Assembly (NCBI GenBank): GCA_903876765.1
Contig: CAIRBH010000031.1
Span: 1 to 64,000 of the forward strand
Source: an uncultured Pseudomonadota bacterium
GTDB taxonomy: Bacteria; Pseudomonadota; Gammaproteobacteria; Burkholderiales; Methylophilaceae
DNA: 64,000 bases
Direction: 5' to 3'
The translations under genes and the position numbers were made by a program. The notes below the pieces were generated by a model, which was not told the DNA's origin, did no database searches, and saw nothing but the letters and a program-made list of their open reading frames with translations. Below are positions 1 to 9,181 of the stretch, piece after piece; the first letter of the stretch is position 1; every line of letters starts with the position of its first letter.

Positions 1-1528
1 GCTTTTTATCGAGTAAGACATATTCACGATCTTGCAAAGTACTAATAATGCTCGCATAGGTAGATGGTCGACCTATGCCATATTCTTCTAAAATTTTCAC
101 TAAACTTGCTTCACCGTACCTAGGTGGCGGTTCGGTGAAATGCTGTTCACCATAAATTTTTTCTACAGTAAGCACTTCGCCGGTTTCCAGATGTGGCAAT
201 TTACTCTCGCCTTCCTCTTCTTCGTCATCTGTGCCTTCCATATAAACCGCGATAAAACCTGCAAACACTAGCGTCTGTCCTGAGGCGCGGAATAAGTTAG
301 CGTCACTGCCCACGCTTAAATCTACACTCACCGCATCAAACTTAGCTGGCGACATTTGGCAGGCCAAGGCGCGCTTCCATATCATTTCATAGAGCTTAAA
401 TTGTTCGTCAGTCAGATATTGTCTAACTTTAGCTGGTGTGCGACTAATATCAGTCGGGCGTATCGCCTCATGAGCCTCTTGGGCGCTTTTAGACTTAGTT
501 TTATACATGACGGGGGACTTTGGCAAGTACGCCGCATCAAAATTCTTTTTAACATAGTCGCGAATTTGCATAATGGCTTCTGTCGCCATGTTAAATGAGT
601 CGGTACGCATGTAAGTAATCAAGCCCACTGTGCCACTGCCGACGTCTATGCCTTCGTAAAGTTGTTGGGCAATACGCATGGCACGGGCGGTGGTAAAGCT
701 TAGTTTACGCACGGCTTCTTGTTGCAGCGTGGACGTGGTAAACGGTGCGGCAGGGCTGCGACTGCGTTGCTTCTTTTCAACACGAGAAACCGTGGTTTTA
801 CCCGCACTCGCTAGCAGCAATTTGCCAACTATGTCGCTTTGTTGGTCATGGTTAATCACCGAAAATTGTTCAATTTTTTGATTATTTAATTGCACGAGCT
901 TTGCGCTAAAGCCATGGCTGTGCTTTAGGGCATCTAAATGTACTGACCAATATTCTTGCGATTTAAACGCTTCTATTTCTAGTTCGCGCTCTACAATAAG
1001 CCGCAACGCTGGGCTTTGTACACGACCTGCGGACAGTCCGCGGCGAATTTTTTTCCAAAGTAGTGGGGATAAATTAAAGCCTACTAAATAATCTAAGGCG
1101 CGGCGTGCTTGCTGCGCATTCACCATAGGCATAGAAATGTCACGTGGTTCGGCAATGGCGTGCTCGACTGCACTTTTGGTAATTTCATGAAACACCACAC
1201 GTTTCATGATCTTGTTTTTGAGTAGGTTCTTAGATTTTAGAATCTCTGCAATATGCCATGAAATCGCCTCACCCTCACGGTCAGGATCGGTTGCGAGGTA
1301 AATGCTATCAGCACTTTTCACGGCTTTGGCAATGGCATCCACATGCTTGCTATTACGCTCAATAATGTCGTATTTCATGGCAAAGCCATTAGCGGTATCA
1401 ACCGCGCCATTTTTAGGAATTAAGTCTCGCACATGTCCATAAGAGGCCAGAACTTCAAAGTCGCTGCCCAGATATTTTTTGAGCGTTTTGGCTTTGGAGG
1501 GAGATTCAACAATTAACAGTTTTGACAT
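1..1528 (-). CDS. topA: DNA topoisomerase I (3' part cut by window edge)
   Basis: This is the N-terminal two-thirds or so of type IA topoisomerase, which relaxes negative supercoils through a 5'-phosphotyrosine intermediate. Reading the minus strand from the ATG at 1528 gives a start of MSKLLIVESPSKAKTLKKYL, the hallmark TOPRIM N-terminus. The active-site segment ITYMRTDS is at about 593-620, which puts the catalytic tyrosine near residue 306. The frame is open to base 1, so the C-terminal zinc-finger part lies outside the window. The next gene on this strand upstream is ttcA, separated by about 150 bp. Product identity is certain; only the 3' end is missing. Confidence 0.96.
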   Translation of the reverse strand, partial: MSKLLIVESPSKAKTLKKYLGSDFEVLASYGHVRDLIPKNGAVDTANGFAMKYDIIERNSKHVDAIAKAVKSADSIYLATDPDREGEAISWHIAEILKSKNLLKNKIMKRVVFHEITKSAVEHAIAEPRDISMPMVNAQQARRALDYLVGFNLSPLLWKKIRRGLSAGRVQSPALRLIVERELEIEAFKSQEYWSVHLDALKHSHGFSAKLVQLNNQKIEQFSVINHDQQSDIVGKLLLASAGKTTVSRVEKKQRSRSPAAPFTTSTLQQEAVRKLSFTTARAMRIAQQLYEGIDVGSGTVGLITYMRTDSFNMATEAIMQIRDYVKKNFDAAYLPKSPVMYKTKSKSAQEAHEAIRPTDISRTPAKVRQYLTDEQFKLYEMIWKRALACQMSPAKFDAVSVDLSVGSDANLFRASGQTLVFAGFIAVYMEGTDDEEEEGESKLPHLETGEVLTVEKIYGEQHFTEPPPRYGEASLVKILEEYGIGRPSTYASIISTLQDREYVLLDKK

Positions 1529-1680
1529 GAATGCCTATAAAAAAGGGATTTAAGTAAAATGGGTTTACAACACTGGCACTTTTGCTAAAGCGTCTACCTC
1601 GGCATAATAACAAGGTAAGTGGCTGTAAGACAACAACTTACCATAGATACTGGACGAATTGCTGGCTATATTGATTAGAA

Positions 1681-2604
1681 TTAGCTATTTCGTACAAACT
1701 CAATCCTAGTGCCATCTGAACTATTTAAACTTAACGCGGCACTTTCTTTGCTCTGCGCGTCAAATTTTGCTATATCAGAAAACAGCGGGTCTTCATCTTC
1801 GGCTTTAGCTTGCGTGAGGTTTTTAAAATCGTATAAATTAAAATCTGCCAGATGCGACGGCTCTACATTTCCTATGGCGCGAAATATATTGTTGACGCGG
1901 CCTGGCTGCTCCAGCTCCCAAGCGTGCAGCATGTCTTTGACCTTTTGCCGCTGTAAGTTTTCTTGGCTACCGCATAAATTACAAGGAATAATCGGAAAAT
2001 TCATTTGGCGGGCGTAGCTTGCGATGTCTTTTTCACTGCAATAAGCTAATGGCCGAATGACAATATTTTGCTTGTCATTGGTGGCTAATTTAGGCGGCAT
2101 GGCTTTCATTTTTGCACCAAAAAATAGGTTTAAAAATAGCGTTTCTACGATGTCATCGCGATGATGCCCCAGCGCAATTTTATTAGCGCCTAGCGCCTTA
2201 GCCGTGGTGTAGATAATACCTCGACGTAGCCGTGAACACAGCGAGCAAGTGGTTTTACCTTCGGGTATTTTTTCTTTGACTATGGCGTAAGTGTCGGCAT
2301 CGACAATGCGGTAATCAATGCCAAGTTTTTCAAAATAGGCGGGCAAAATATCCGCTGGAAAGCCAGGCTGTTTTTGATCTAAATTCATCGCGATCAGCTT
2401 AAAGTTGATAGGTGCACGTTCTTGCAATGCCAGTAATAGCATGAGCATGGCATGAGAATCTTTGCCGCCACTCATACATACCAGCACGGTGTCGCCTTCT
2501 TCTATCATGTTGTAATCACCTATGGCTTTGCCAGTGGCGCTTATTAAACTATTTCTAAGTTTAATAAAGTTATTCGAGTGTGGCTCTGGTAAATGTTTAA
2601 TCAT
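1681..2604 (-). CDS. ttcA: tRNA 2-thiocytidine(32) synthetase TtcA
   Basis: The 307-residue protein matches TtcA, which thiolates cytidine 32 of certain tRNAs using ATP and a [4Fe-4S] cluster. Visible are the PP-loop SGGKDS at residues 45-50 and two CxxC pairs, C120/C123 and C208/C211, the arrangement family members use for cluster binding. GHHRDD, about 25 residues after the first pair, is also typical. Length is normal for proteobacterial TtcA. It lies downstream of the SDR gene on the same strand with a 37-bp gap, so the two may be co-transcribed. Confidence 0.95.
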   Translation of the reverse strand: MIKHLPEPHSNNFIKLRNSLISATGKAIGDYNMIEEGDTVLVCMSGGKDSHAMLMLLLALQERAPINFKLIAMNLDQKQPGFPADILPAYFEKLGIDYRIVDADTYAIVKEKIPEGKTTCSLCSRLRRGIIYTTAKALGANKIALGHHRDDIVETLFLNLFFGAKMKAMPPKLATNDKQNIVIRPLAYCSEKDIASYARQMNFPIIPCNLCGSQENLQRQKVKDMLHAWELEQPGRVNNIFRAIGNVEPSHLADFNLYDFKNLTQAKAEDEDPLFSDIAKFDAQSKESAALSLNSSDGTRIEFVRNS

Positions 2605-2641
2605 GGCGGGCTTTTTTAGGTATTTGCCGAAGGTGGCAAAT

Positions 2642-3394
2642 TTAAAGATTTAAGGAGCGCCCACCATCAACGGCCAAGATGTGGCCGGTAATAAAAGGCG
2701 CATCGGCTATTAAAAACTTCACCGCTTTGGCTACATCCTCGGCTTCGCCTACACGTTTGAGTAAAGTTTGGTTAATCACACGCTGACGATACACTTCGTC
2801 AAATTGTGGGTTATTTTCTGGCCACTGCACTGGCCCTGGCGCTACCGCATTCACCCGCACTTCTGGACCTAATTCATAGGCCAAAGACTTGGTCAGGGTA
2901 ACTAAACCTGCTTTGGCGACACTATAAACCACATAACCTTTTTTAGGGCGTTCTACGTGCATATCGGTGATATTGACGATGCAGCCGTTATTTTTGCGTA
3001 ATTCTGCCGCTGCCGCTTGCGACAAAAACAAAGGTGCTTTTAAGTTACTACCCATGAGGTCTTGCCACTTATTTTCGTCAATATCGCCAATTTCGCTGGC
3101 ATAATAAGTCGATGCATTATTGATGAGTACGTCAAGATGACCAAAATGCTCAATGGTTGCGCTAATTAAATTGGGCAAGCTGGCAATATTGAGTAAATCA
3201 CCATGAATAATCGCTACAGAGTTTGGCCGCTGTAAATTGAGCTCGGCTTGCAGGGACCGCGCTTCGTTAAGTGAGCTTTTGTAGTGAATCATCAAGTTCA
3301 TGCCTGTAGCATGTAGCTTGCGACAAATAGCCGCGCCTACCCGTTTAGCACCGCCAGTAATTAAAACTACTTTATTTGTAATGTTTGATTCCAC
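2642..3394 (-). CDS. Pteridine reductase / FolM-like short-chain dehydrogenase
   Basis: This is a 250-residue classical SDR. The cofactor motif is TGGAKRVG (residues 13-20), whose arginine points to NADPH. The catalytic pair is Y157-x-x-x-K161. In place of the usual SDR serine there is D144, 13 residues before the tyrosine, exactly the Asp/Tyr/Lys arrangement known for pteridine reductases (PTR1 type) and FolM. It is therefore likely to reduce dihydromonapterin or dihydropteridines in folate/pterin metabolism. The start codon is GTG at 3394, preceded by a weak GGATTA ribosome site. The gene is divergent from the MidA-type gene, and the two share a 43-bp promoter region. Substrate is inferred, not shown. 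Confidence 0.8.
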   Translation of the reverse strand: MESNITNKVVLITGGAKRVGAAICRKLHATGMNLMIHYKSSLNEARSLQAELNLQRPNSVAIIHGDLLNIASLPNLISATIEHFGHLDVLINNASTYYASEIGDIDENKWQDLMGSNLKAPLFLSQAAAAELRKNNGCIVNITDMHVERPKKGYVVYSVAKAGLVTLTKSLAYELGPEVRVNAVAPGPVQWPENNPQFDEVYRQRVINQTLLKRVGEAEDVAKAVKFLIADAPFITGHILAVDGGRSLNL

Positions 3395-3421
3395 GCTTTA
3401 ATCCAATCTTGATCGTTAACT

Positions 3422-3429
3422 ATTATAAT
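3422..3429. promoter_or_regulatory. Overlapping divergent -10 boxes
   Basis: The octamer ATTATAAT holds a perfect TATAAT on the plus strand (3424-3429) and another on the minus strand (3422-3427). On the plus strand the start codon of the MidA-type gene is at 3438, so transcription would begin about two bases before it. On the minus strand transcription would begin near 3415, leaving about 20 nt before the GTG of the SDR gene. No convincing -35 boxes are seen. Inferred from sequence only. Confidence 0.5.
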
Positions 3430-3437
3430 CTAACTGT

Positions 3438-4601
3438 ATGACTACATTACCTACCCCATCAGCAGAAGCACAAAAACATAGTGAGCAACTCACTGCGCTC
3501 ATTCAGCAAAGAATATCAGAAGCTGGCGGTTGGATAGATTTTGCACAGTTTATGCAATTGGCGCTTTATGCGCCGCACCTTGGTTATTACAGTGCAGGCA
3601 GCCAAAAGTTCGGCGATGCTAAAAAAACTGGTGGCGATTTTGTCACTGCACCAGAGATTTCAGCGCTATTTGCACAAACCATTGCTAGACAAATGCAGCA
3701 GAGTTTACAGCAGGTGGATGGCAATATACTGGAGTTGGGCGCAGGGACGGGTAAATTTGCAGCGGATATATTGCTCAGTTTGGCCAGTTTAAATAGCTTG
3801 CCCGATCACTATTTTATTTTAGAAATCAGCAATCATTTGCGCCAAGTGCAGCTAGAAACGCTGCAAAGCAAACTGCCACCAGACTTAATGCAGCGTGTAG
3901 CATGGCTAGAGGCCTTGCCGACAAGTTTTAACGGCCTGGTAGTGGCTAACGAAGTGCTAGACGCCATTCCAGTGCATATTGCGCATATTCAAAAGCAAGC
4001 TGTATATGAGCGCGGTGTGGCTTGGTGCGATGGATTTATTTGGCAAGATCAAGCAATCACTGATAAAGATTTAGTAGCCGCGATAGATAAACAGCAGCTG
4101 GCCGCAGATTATCTGACAGAATTTTGCCCAGCCGCCAGCGGCCTGATAGCGAGCATTGCTGGCATGTTGCAGCACGGCGTAGTGTTGCTGATTGACTACG
4201 GATTTTCAGCGCGTGAATATTATCACCCGCAACGCAATCAAGGCACACTGATGTGCCATTATCAACATTATGCACACACAGAACCGTTGATCAATGTTGG
4301 CCTGCAAGACATCACAGCGCATGTAGATTTTACTAGCATTGCTGATGCAGGTATCCAGCATGGTTTAACTTTAGGTGGCTTTTGTAGCCAAGCACAATTT
4401 TTAATCAATTGCGGTATTTTAGATTTGATGTCACTAGTCTCGCCGCAAGATGTGGCAAACTATTTACCGCTAGCGGCGGCTGCTCAAAAACTATTATCAC
4501 CAGCTGAAATGGGTGATTTATTTAAGGTGATAGCCTTTACTAAAAACATTGCCGAGCCGCTGCTAGGCTTCTCAAATGGCGATAAATCATACACTTTATA
4601 A
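3438..4601 (+). CDS. SAM-dependent methyltransferase, MidA/NDUFAF7 family (DUF185)
   Basis: The 387-residue protein belongs to the family (COG1565) that includes mitochondrial NDUFAF7, which dimethylates an arginine of a complex I subunit. Bacterial members are common but mostly uncharacterised. Visible family signatures are GYYSAG near residue 50, GDFVTAPEIS near 70, the SAM-binding ELGAGTG near 100, VVANEVLDAIPV near 170 and LLIDYGF near 250. There is no ribosome-binding site before the ATG and the -10 box ends only 8 nt upstream, so the message may be leaderless. The substrate in this organism is unknown; complex I assembly is the reasonable guess. Confidence 0.85.
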   Translation: MTTLPTPSAEAQKHSEQLTALIQQRISEAGGWIDFAQFMQLALYAPHLGYYSAGSQKFGDAKKTGGDFVTAPEISALFAQTIARQMQQSLQQVDGNILELGAGTGKFAADILLSLASLNSLPDHYFILEISNHLRQVQLETLQSKLPPDLMQRVAWLEALPTSFNGLVVANEVLDAIPVHIAHIQKQAVYERGVAWCDGFIWQDQAITDKDLVAAIDKQQLAADYLTEFCPAASGLIASIAGMLQHGVVLLIDYGFSAREYYHPQRNQGTLMCHYQHYAHTEPLINVGLQDITAHVDFTSIADAGIQHGLTLGGFCSQAQFLINCGILDLMSLVSPQDVANYLPLAAAAQKLLSPAEMGDLFKVIAFTKNIAEPLLGFSNGDKSYTL

Positions 4602-4648
4602 GTTTTGTGCTCATGTCGTGGATGAAACAGCGCAGATAAACGGCTAGT

Positions 4649-4657
4649 TGCTATAAT
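4649..4657 (+). promoter_or_regulatory. Extended -10 promoter of trmB
   Basis: TGCTATAAT is a perfect extended -10 element. It overlaps the first in-frame ATG (4656) and would start transcription at about 4664, directly at the second in-frame ATG (4665). This favours 4665 as the true start and a leaderless transcript. Confidence 0.5.
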
Positions 4658-4664
4658 GTCGCTT

Positions 4665-5396
4665 ATGACCCTATTTAATCAAACAGAACAAACCTCTAGT
4701 CAATCAGCAACACAACAGGCCGATTTAAAAAATCGCCGAATTCGCAGTTTTGTCTTGCGTCAAGGTCGAGTGACTAAAGGCCAAGCACATGCGTTAGAAA
4801 TTGGCTTACCCAAATTTGGTATTAGCTACGCAGCAACAACACTAGATTTAAATGAACAATTTAACCGTACAGATAGCAAAAAAATATTAGAAATTGGCTT
4901 TGGTATGGGTGAGACAACAGCGAAAATCGCCCAAACTTTGCCTGACTATGATTTTTTAGCTGTCGAGGTGCATACGCCAGGTGTTGGCGCTCTGCTTAAG
5001 TTAGCAGAAGAGCATGCACTTACAAATATACGCATTATTCAGCACGATGTGGTGGATGTGCTACACAATATGCTGGCAGATGCCAGCCTAGATGGCATAC
5101 ACATATTCTTTCCTGACCCTTGGCATAAAAAGCGTCATCATAAGCGCAGATTAATACAAGCAGAATTTGTAAAGCTGCTCTGCGCCAAATTAAAATCAGG
5201 GGCATATTTACACGTAGCAACTGACTGGCAAGAATATGCAGAATGGGTGTTAGCCGTATTGACTGCCGAAACGCAATTGCAGAACAGCGCTGATACTTAT
5301 GCCGAAAAGCCTAGCTACAGGCCGCTTACTAAGTTTGAAAATCGTGGCATCAAGCTCGGCCATGGCGTATGGGATATGGTCTTTATTAAGCGTTAG
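4665..5396 (+). CDS. trmB: tRNA (guanine-N7-)-methyltransferase
   Basis: TrmB methylates G46 in the variable loop of tRNAs using SAM. The protein shows the SAM site [11 protein letters not shown], the VEVHTPGVG segment, the [12 protein letters not shown] catalytic and tRNA-binding signature, and a C-terminal TKFENRG motif, all diagnostic. I chose ATG 4665 (243 residues) over ATG 4656 because the upstream ATG lies inside the -10 box. Using 4656 would only add MSL. The gene is convergent with engB, with 14 bp between the stop codons. Confidence 0.93.
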   Translation: MTLFNQTEQTSSQSATQQADLKNRRIRSFVLRQGRVTKGQAHALEIGLPKFGISYAATTLDLNEQFNRTDSKKILEIGFGMGETTAKIAQTLPDYDFLAVEVHTPGVGALLKLAEEHALTNIRIIQHDVVDVLHNMLADASLDGIHIFFPDPWHKKRHHKRRLIQAEFVKLLCAKLKSGAYLHVATDWQEYAEWVLAVLTAETQLQNSADTYAEKPSYRPLTKFENRGIKLGHGVWDMVFIKR

Positions 5397-5410
5397 GATG
5401 GCTATGAGTG

Positions 5411-6097
5411 CTAGTCTTCAGTTTCTTTATCATCCAAATTATCTTTATGATCTAAATTAAAGGACTTTCGCACCAAGTCCTCAGGCTCTTCAGCAAATAG
5501 CCATTTACCTATTACTTTTTCCGCTTCTTCTACTCCCAGCTTTTTTAAACTAGAAAAAAGCTGTATGGTGCATTCGCTGTGATAATGGTTGCCCCAAGTT
5601 TCAATCAGCTCTTTGCGCACGCGGTTTAGGGTTAAGCTAGCTTCGCCGCGCGATAATTTATCCGACTTAGTCAATAATACATGTACTGGTTTGCCGCTGG
5701 GACAAAACCAATCTAACATTTGCCGGTCTAGTGGAGTGAGCGGATGGCGACTATCCATGACTAATACTAAACCACCTAGGCTAGAACGTTCGCTTAAGTA
5801 GCGAGCAAGTACGTTTTGCCAGTGGGCACGCATGGCCTCAGGTACTTTGGCATAGCCATAGCCTGGCAAATCCACTAAATGGCGGTCATTGCCTAGGGTG
5901 AAGAAGTTAATAAGCTGCGTGCGCCCCGGCTGTTTACTAACAAAGGCTAGGCGATTATGGTTGGCTAAGGTGTTAAGTGCGCTAGATTTTCCTGCATTAG
6001 AACGGCCAGCAAAAGCCACTTCTATGCCGCTGGCAATAGGTAAATCTCGTAAGTGATGTGCTGAGATATAAAACGCAGCATTTTGAAACAATGGCAT
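5411..6097 (-). CDS. engB: Ribosome biogenesis GTPase EngB/YsxC
   Basis: The 228-residue TRAFAC-class small GTPase is needed for 50S subunit maturation in studied bacteria. The P-loop GRSNAGKS is at residues 31-38, the G3 motif DLPGYG at about 76-81, and TKSD (G4) about 65 residues later. The start [10 protein letters not shown] is typical of proteobacterial YihA. The last 25 residues form an acidic, charged tail that is not part of the core fold. It is monocistronic on the minus strand, divergent from the cytochrome c4 gene. Confidence 0.93.
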   Translation of the reverse strand: MPLFQNAAFYISAHHLRDLPIASGIEVAFAGRSNAGKSSALNTLANHNRLAFVSKQPGRTQLINFFTLGNDRHLVDLPGYGYAKVPEAMRAHWQNVLARYLSERSSLGGLVLVMDSRHPLTPLDRQMLDWFCPSGKPVHVLLTKSDKLSRGEASLTLNRVRKELIETWGNHYHSECTIQLFSSLKKLGVEEAEKVIGKWLFAEEPEDLVRKSFNLDHKDNLDDKETED

Positions 6098-6305
6098 GAA
6101 AATCCGATTCTATTTGGCGGAACTAAATTACTGGTGGCATTGTATATTACGGGAAGGTTTTGAACGTAACATTAACAATAGCGAAAATGCTATCACGAAT
6201 AGGGGTTTTTCGCTAAAATACTGACTTAATTGATTGAATAATTTAGGTTAGTCAGTTTTATAAATGACTTAATACGCAAGTTAATTTGATATTTTAGGAG
6301 TTGTA

Positions 6306-6971
6306 ATGCCATTTTGCCACCTAATGAAGATAACTACTGTAAGACTCAGTTTGCTAAAACTTAGCCTAGCAAGCTTAACGTTAAGTTTTGCTGTGAGTGC
6401 GCTAGCGGCAGAAAAGCCAGCAGATACTGCCCCCGTTGAAAAAAATAAAGTAGCGCAAATCACCAGCACAGTATGTGCCGCCTGCCACAATGCAGATGGC
6501 AATAGCCTGATTACGCTCAATCCTAAATTGGCCGGCCAACATCCTGATTATCTGGTAAAACAACTCACAGAGTTTAAATCTGGTAAACGCGCTAATGCCG
6601 TCATGTCAGGCATGGCAGCCATGTTAAGTGATGAAGATATGCAGGGCGTCGCGATTTATTTTTCTGAGCAAAATTTAGTGCTAGGTAAAGCTAAAAGCAA
6701 CGGTGCAGGATCATTAGGCGAAAAAATCTATCGTGCTGGCATAGCGGCAACTAACGTGCCTGCTTGTGCGGCTTGTCATGGGGCAAATGGGGCAGGCTTA
6801 TTAAAACAGTTTCCACGTTTAGGTGGCCAGCATGCAGATTACACCTTGGCACAATTAAGAACCTTCCGAACAGGTGAGCGTGCTAATGCGCCTATGATGA
6901 TGGCGATAGCCACTAAAATGACAGATGCAGAAATGGCGGCAGTGGCTGATTATGTGCAAGGCTTACGCTAG
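6306..6971 (+). CDS. Dihaem cytochrome c4
   Basis: A periplasmic electron carrier of 221 residues with two homologous haem c domains. A hydrophobic leader ends around ALAA-EKP (residue 35). The haem motifs are CAACH at 57-61 and CAACH at 154-158, and each domain has the GQHPDY/GQHADY and ANAxM signatures of the c4 family. Cytochrome c4 usually passes electrons from the bc1 complex to terminal oxidases, which fits the oxidase operon 3 kb downstream. AGGAG lies a few bases before the ATG and fixes the start. A strong terminator follows. Confidence 0.92.
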   Translation: MPFCHLMKITTVRLSLLKLSLASLTLSFAVSALAAEKPADTAPVEKNKVAQITSTVCAACHNADGNSLITLNPKLAGQHPDYLVKQLTEFKSGKRANAVMSGMAAMLSDEDMQGVAIYFSEQNLVLGKAKSNGAGSLGEKIYRAGIAATNVPACAACHGANGAGLLKQFPRLGGQHADYTLAQLRTFRTGERANAPMMMAIATKMTDAEMAAVADYVQGLR

Positions 6972-7031
6972 CGATAGACGCTAATTTATCAGCATTTAAA
7001 GGTATAGAACTTAAGTGCTGATAAAAGCTAA

Positions 7032-7060
7032 AAATAGCAGCTTATCGCTGCTATTTTTTT
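7032..7060 (+). terminator. Rho-independent terminator after cytochrome c4
   Basis: A perfect 10-bp stem (AAATAGCAGC / GCTGCTATTT) with a TTATC loop runs into seven or more T. A second, longer hairpin lies just upstream at 6985-7025 (TTTATCAGCA ... TGCTGATAAA). The pair also separates the gene from the convergent histidine kinase. Confidence 0.85.
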
Positions 7061-7092
7061 GCCTAACAATTCATCGCTGTATTAATTTGTTG

Positions 7093-8787
7093 CTAGGCAA
7101 TCATCGCTAATCTAAAGCGCACAAGCCCTGCTTGGTTATCGACTAAGCTTAATTGGTAGCCCGCTTGCATGGCTTGCTGGTAGGCGTGGAATAAGCCCAC
7201 ACCTAAGCCATTATTTGAGCTAATGTGTGAGTGGAATAGCTGCATAGCCACGTCATTCGGTATAGCCGAGCCCGTATCTGTCACTTCTATGCAAAACTGA
7301 GGTGCAGGCAACAAGTTGACTGTAATTTTGACCTCAGCTTCTAATTTTGCTTTTTCTAAGGCATTTTGCAGTAAGTTATCTATTACGCTATCTAACACAT
7401 CGGGGTCTATCTCGTTATTGGGTATATCAGCGGGGCCTACAAATTTGATCAGCTGGTGATTGTTGATACGCCTAAAATTTCTCCACCAAGTGCTTACTTT
7501 ATATTGACGTTTTTTCATAAGACTAGGTTCTACTAGCTTATTAAGCGTATTAGCCAAGCGTTGGTTAAGTCTAGGTAGTTGTTTTTTAATTAGGCTAAGC
7601 AATTTACTATCGTCTGCTTTATCAGCCGATAATTCAGCCGCCGAGGTTAAATTACCCAGCGATTGCAAAATATTTTTAATGTCGTGCGTAAGCCTAGACC
7701 CCGTTTCATAAAAACTTTGCATATAAGTATTTTGGCTAATAATTTCTTCACGGCGCTTAGCCTCATAGAATTCGCTTAGTATTTGCGTCACCAACTGGCT
7801 GTGCAAATATAAAGCAGGCTTAAACTGCCAGCGTGAATATAAGGTTAAGTGCAAATGCTCAAAGCTAAAGCTAGAAATAAAAGCCGTTGTTTTGCCAAGC
7901 TGATACTTATTATTTTCAACCTGCCAACTTAACCCACTTACCCAGTTCAGGCTAGCTAACTCTTGCATGGCCACTTGCAAAAAATCATGGGCGGTTGATT
8001 CTATTTCAGCATGGGCAGCGATTTTTTTTATCCATAATTCAAAGGGCTGGCCGATATTTAATAAATAGTGCGACATTAACAGCTCTAAGCCAGAGAACGT
8101 CGCGCTAGGGTTCCATAGCCAGCTTAAAATGACCAAAGTAAGCGCTAGGCCCATCACACTATAAATAAGTGGTTTAATGTAGTGTATTTTCCAAGTGATG
8201 CCGATGGCAAAGCTGCCAAGAACGACAATCAGCGTGAGTAGAAAAATCAGCAAGGTATAAAAGAAATCGACATTGACTGACAGATTGTTATCATTCTTTT
8301 TGGGTAAGAATAAAATAATGACTGGCAATATGGGTAGCAGGTAAATTAGTAAAAACTCAGCTGCCGCAAGGTCAGCTTCAGCGTGAAGCAGCTTAGGCAC
8401 AACCCATAAAAGCAAAATAGCAAGTAAGTAACTAGAGGCTAGAATATTGGCTAACTTAACTGGTCCAGTTGGGTTAGAAAAAACACGGCCACCTATCAGT
8501 GCAAATAAGCAGGCGATCCAAATGGCAGTTAACCACCAATTCATTAATAGAATACCTACAGCAGCCCCTGCCAAAATGAACAAGGCGGATTGCCAAGATA
8601 GCTTATTGGCATGCCGCATTAAAGGCTGCCACACTAAAAAGCAACCGTAATGGCATAAGAATAAGGTGTTGTGCAAATTAGTGACACCCGTCCATACCAA
8701 CGTGGCGTGCAATGATAAAAGCATCAGCGCCATGATGCGATTAGGATGATTAAATTGTATCTGGCTAAATTTTGATAATAATTGCAT
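7093..8787 (-). CDS. Orphan membrane-bound sensor histidine kinase
   Basis: This is a 564-residue kinase. Roughly the first 230 residues are a run of hydrophobic segments (about eight membrane spans). A GAF-like or undefined linker follows, then the kinase core. The H box is THDIKN with the phospho-acceptor at H368. The N box is DNLLQNALEKA, G1 is VTDTGSAIP and G2 is GLGVGL near the C-terminus. The HDIKN form resembles the H box of PrsK/PilS-like kinases. No response regulator gene lies within the window, so its partner is elsewhere. It is divergent from the pilin gene, which has a sigma-54 promoter; a role in controlling it is possible but unproven. Confidence 0.82.
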   Translation of the reverse strand: MQLLSKFSQIQFNHPNRIMALMLLSLHATLVWTGVTNLHNTLFLCHYGCFLVWQPLMRHANKLSWQSALFILAGAAVGILLMNWWLTAIWIACLFALIGGRVFSNPTGPVKLANILASSYLLAILLLWVVPKLLHAEADLAAAEFLLIYLLPILPVIILFLPKKNDNNLSVNVDFFYTLLIFLLTLIVVLGSFAIGITWKIHYIKPLIYSVMGLALTLVILSWLWNPSATFSGLELLMSHYLLNIGQPFELWIKKIAAHAEIESTAHDFLQVAMQELASLNWVSGLSWQVENNKYQLGKTTAFISSFSFEHLHLTLYSRWQFKPALYLHSQLVTQILSEFYEAKRREEIISQNTYMQSFYETGSRLTHDIKNILQSLGNLTSAAELSADKADDSKLLSLIKKQLPRLNQRLANTLNKLVEPSLMKKRQYKVSTWWRNFRRINNHQLIKFVGPADIPNNEIDPDVLDSVIDNLLQNALEKAKLEAEVKITVNLLPAPQFCIEVTDTGSAIPNDVAMQLFHSHISSNNGLGVGLFHAYQQAMQAGYQLSLVDNQAGLVRFRLAMIA

Positions 8788-9002
8788 TACAATGATAATT
8801 AATGAATATATATAAAATATAATTTAGCTAATAAGTCATTTTTGCTTGAAAATTGAGGCAAGATTCGGCTAATTCAGTTTTAATTAAGGCGGATTATCGT
8901 TTAAATTTTAACGTAATTGTTTGTTTTTCAACATAGCTCACACTATTTTTTACCAATAACCACCGAAAAAGCTAATTATAGGCAAAAAACCCTAAATATA
9001 AC

Positions 9003-9017
9003 TGGCACAGTTATTGC
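9003..9017 (+). promoter_or_regulatory. Sigma-54 (-24/-12) promoter of the pilin gene
   Basis: TGGCACAGTTATTGC matches the RpoN consensus, with GG at 9004-9005 and GC at 9016-9017, exactly 12 bp apart. Transcription would start near 9029 and leave a leader of about 150 nt. In many bacteria pilA is RpoN/PilSR-dependent, which agrees with the downstream gene. Confidence 0.75.
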
Positions 9018-9072
9018 CTTATCATATTTTGTATAATTAAGATTAAATTTAATAGCTTTACACCTAAAATTT

Positions 9073-9127
9073 TTTTAACTAACTTTATTTTAACTAACTT
9101 TATTTTAACTTAGTTTATTTTAAATTT
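9073..9127. repeat. 15-bp direct repeat, three copies plus a partial
   Basis: The unit TTTTAACTAACTTTA occurs at 9073-9087 and 9088-9102. A variant with two changes is at 9103-9117, and a partial copy follows. It lies in the leader between the sigma-54 start and the pilin ribosome-binding site. Confidence 0.8.
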
Positions 9128-9181
9128 AACAGAGCATAGTTAACTTTAATAGATAACTTTAAATGTGCATCGGGGAATTAA

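Larger units (their letters stand above)
8788..9181. other. AT-rich divergent intergenic region upstream of the pilin gene
   Basis: These 394 bp hold no plausible gene. They contain the sigma-54 promoter at 9003-9017 and a 15-bp direct repeat at 9073-9127 that falls in the presumed 5' leader of the pilin mRNA. They also contain the upstream region of the histidine kinase, where no clear promoter could be assigned. Confidence 0.6.

Noticed and set aside
356-881. Two plus-strand open frames inside topA
   Set aside because: They lie opposite the topA reading frame, which carries the TOPRIM start and active-site tyrosine; the small frames resemble no protein and have no ribosome sites.
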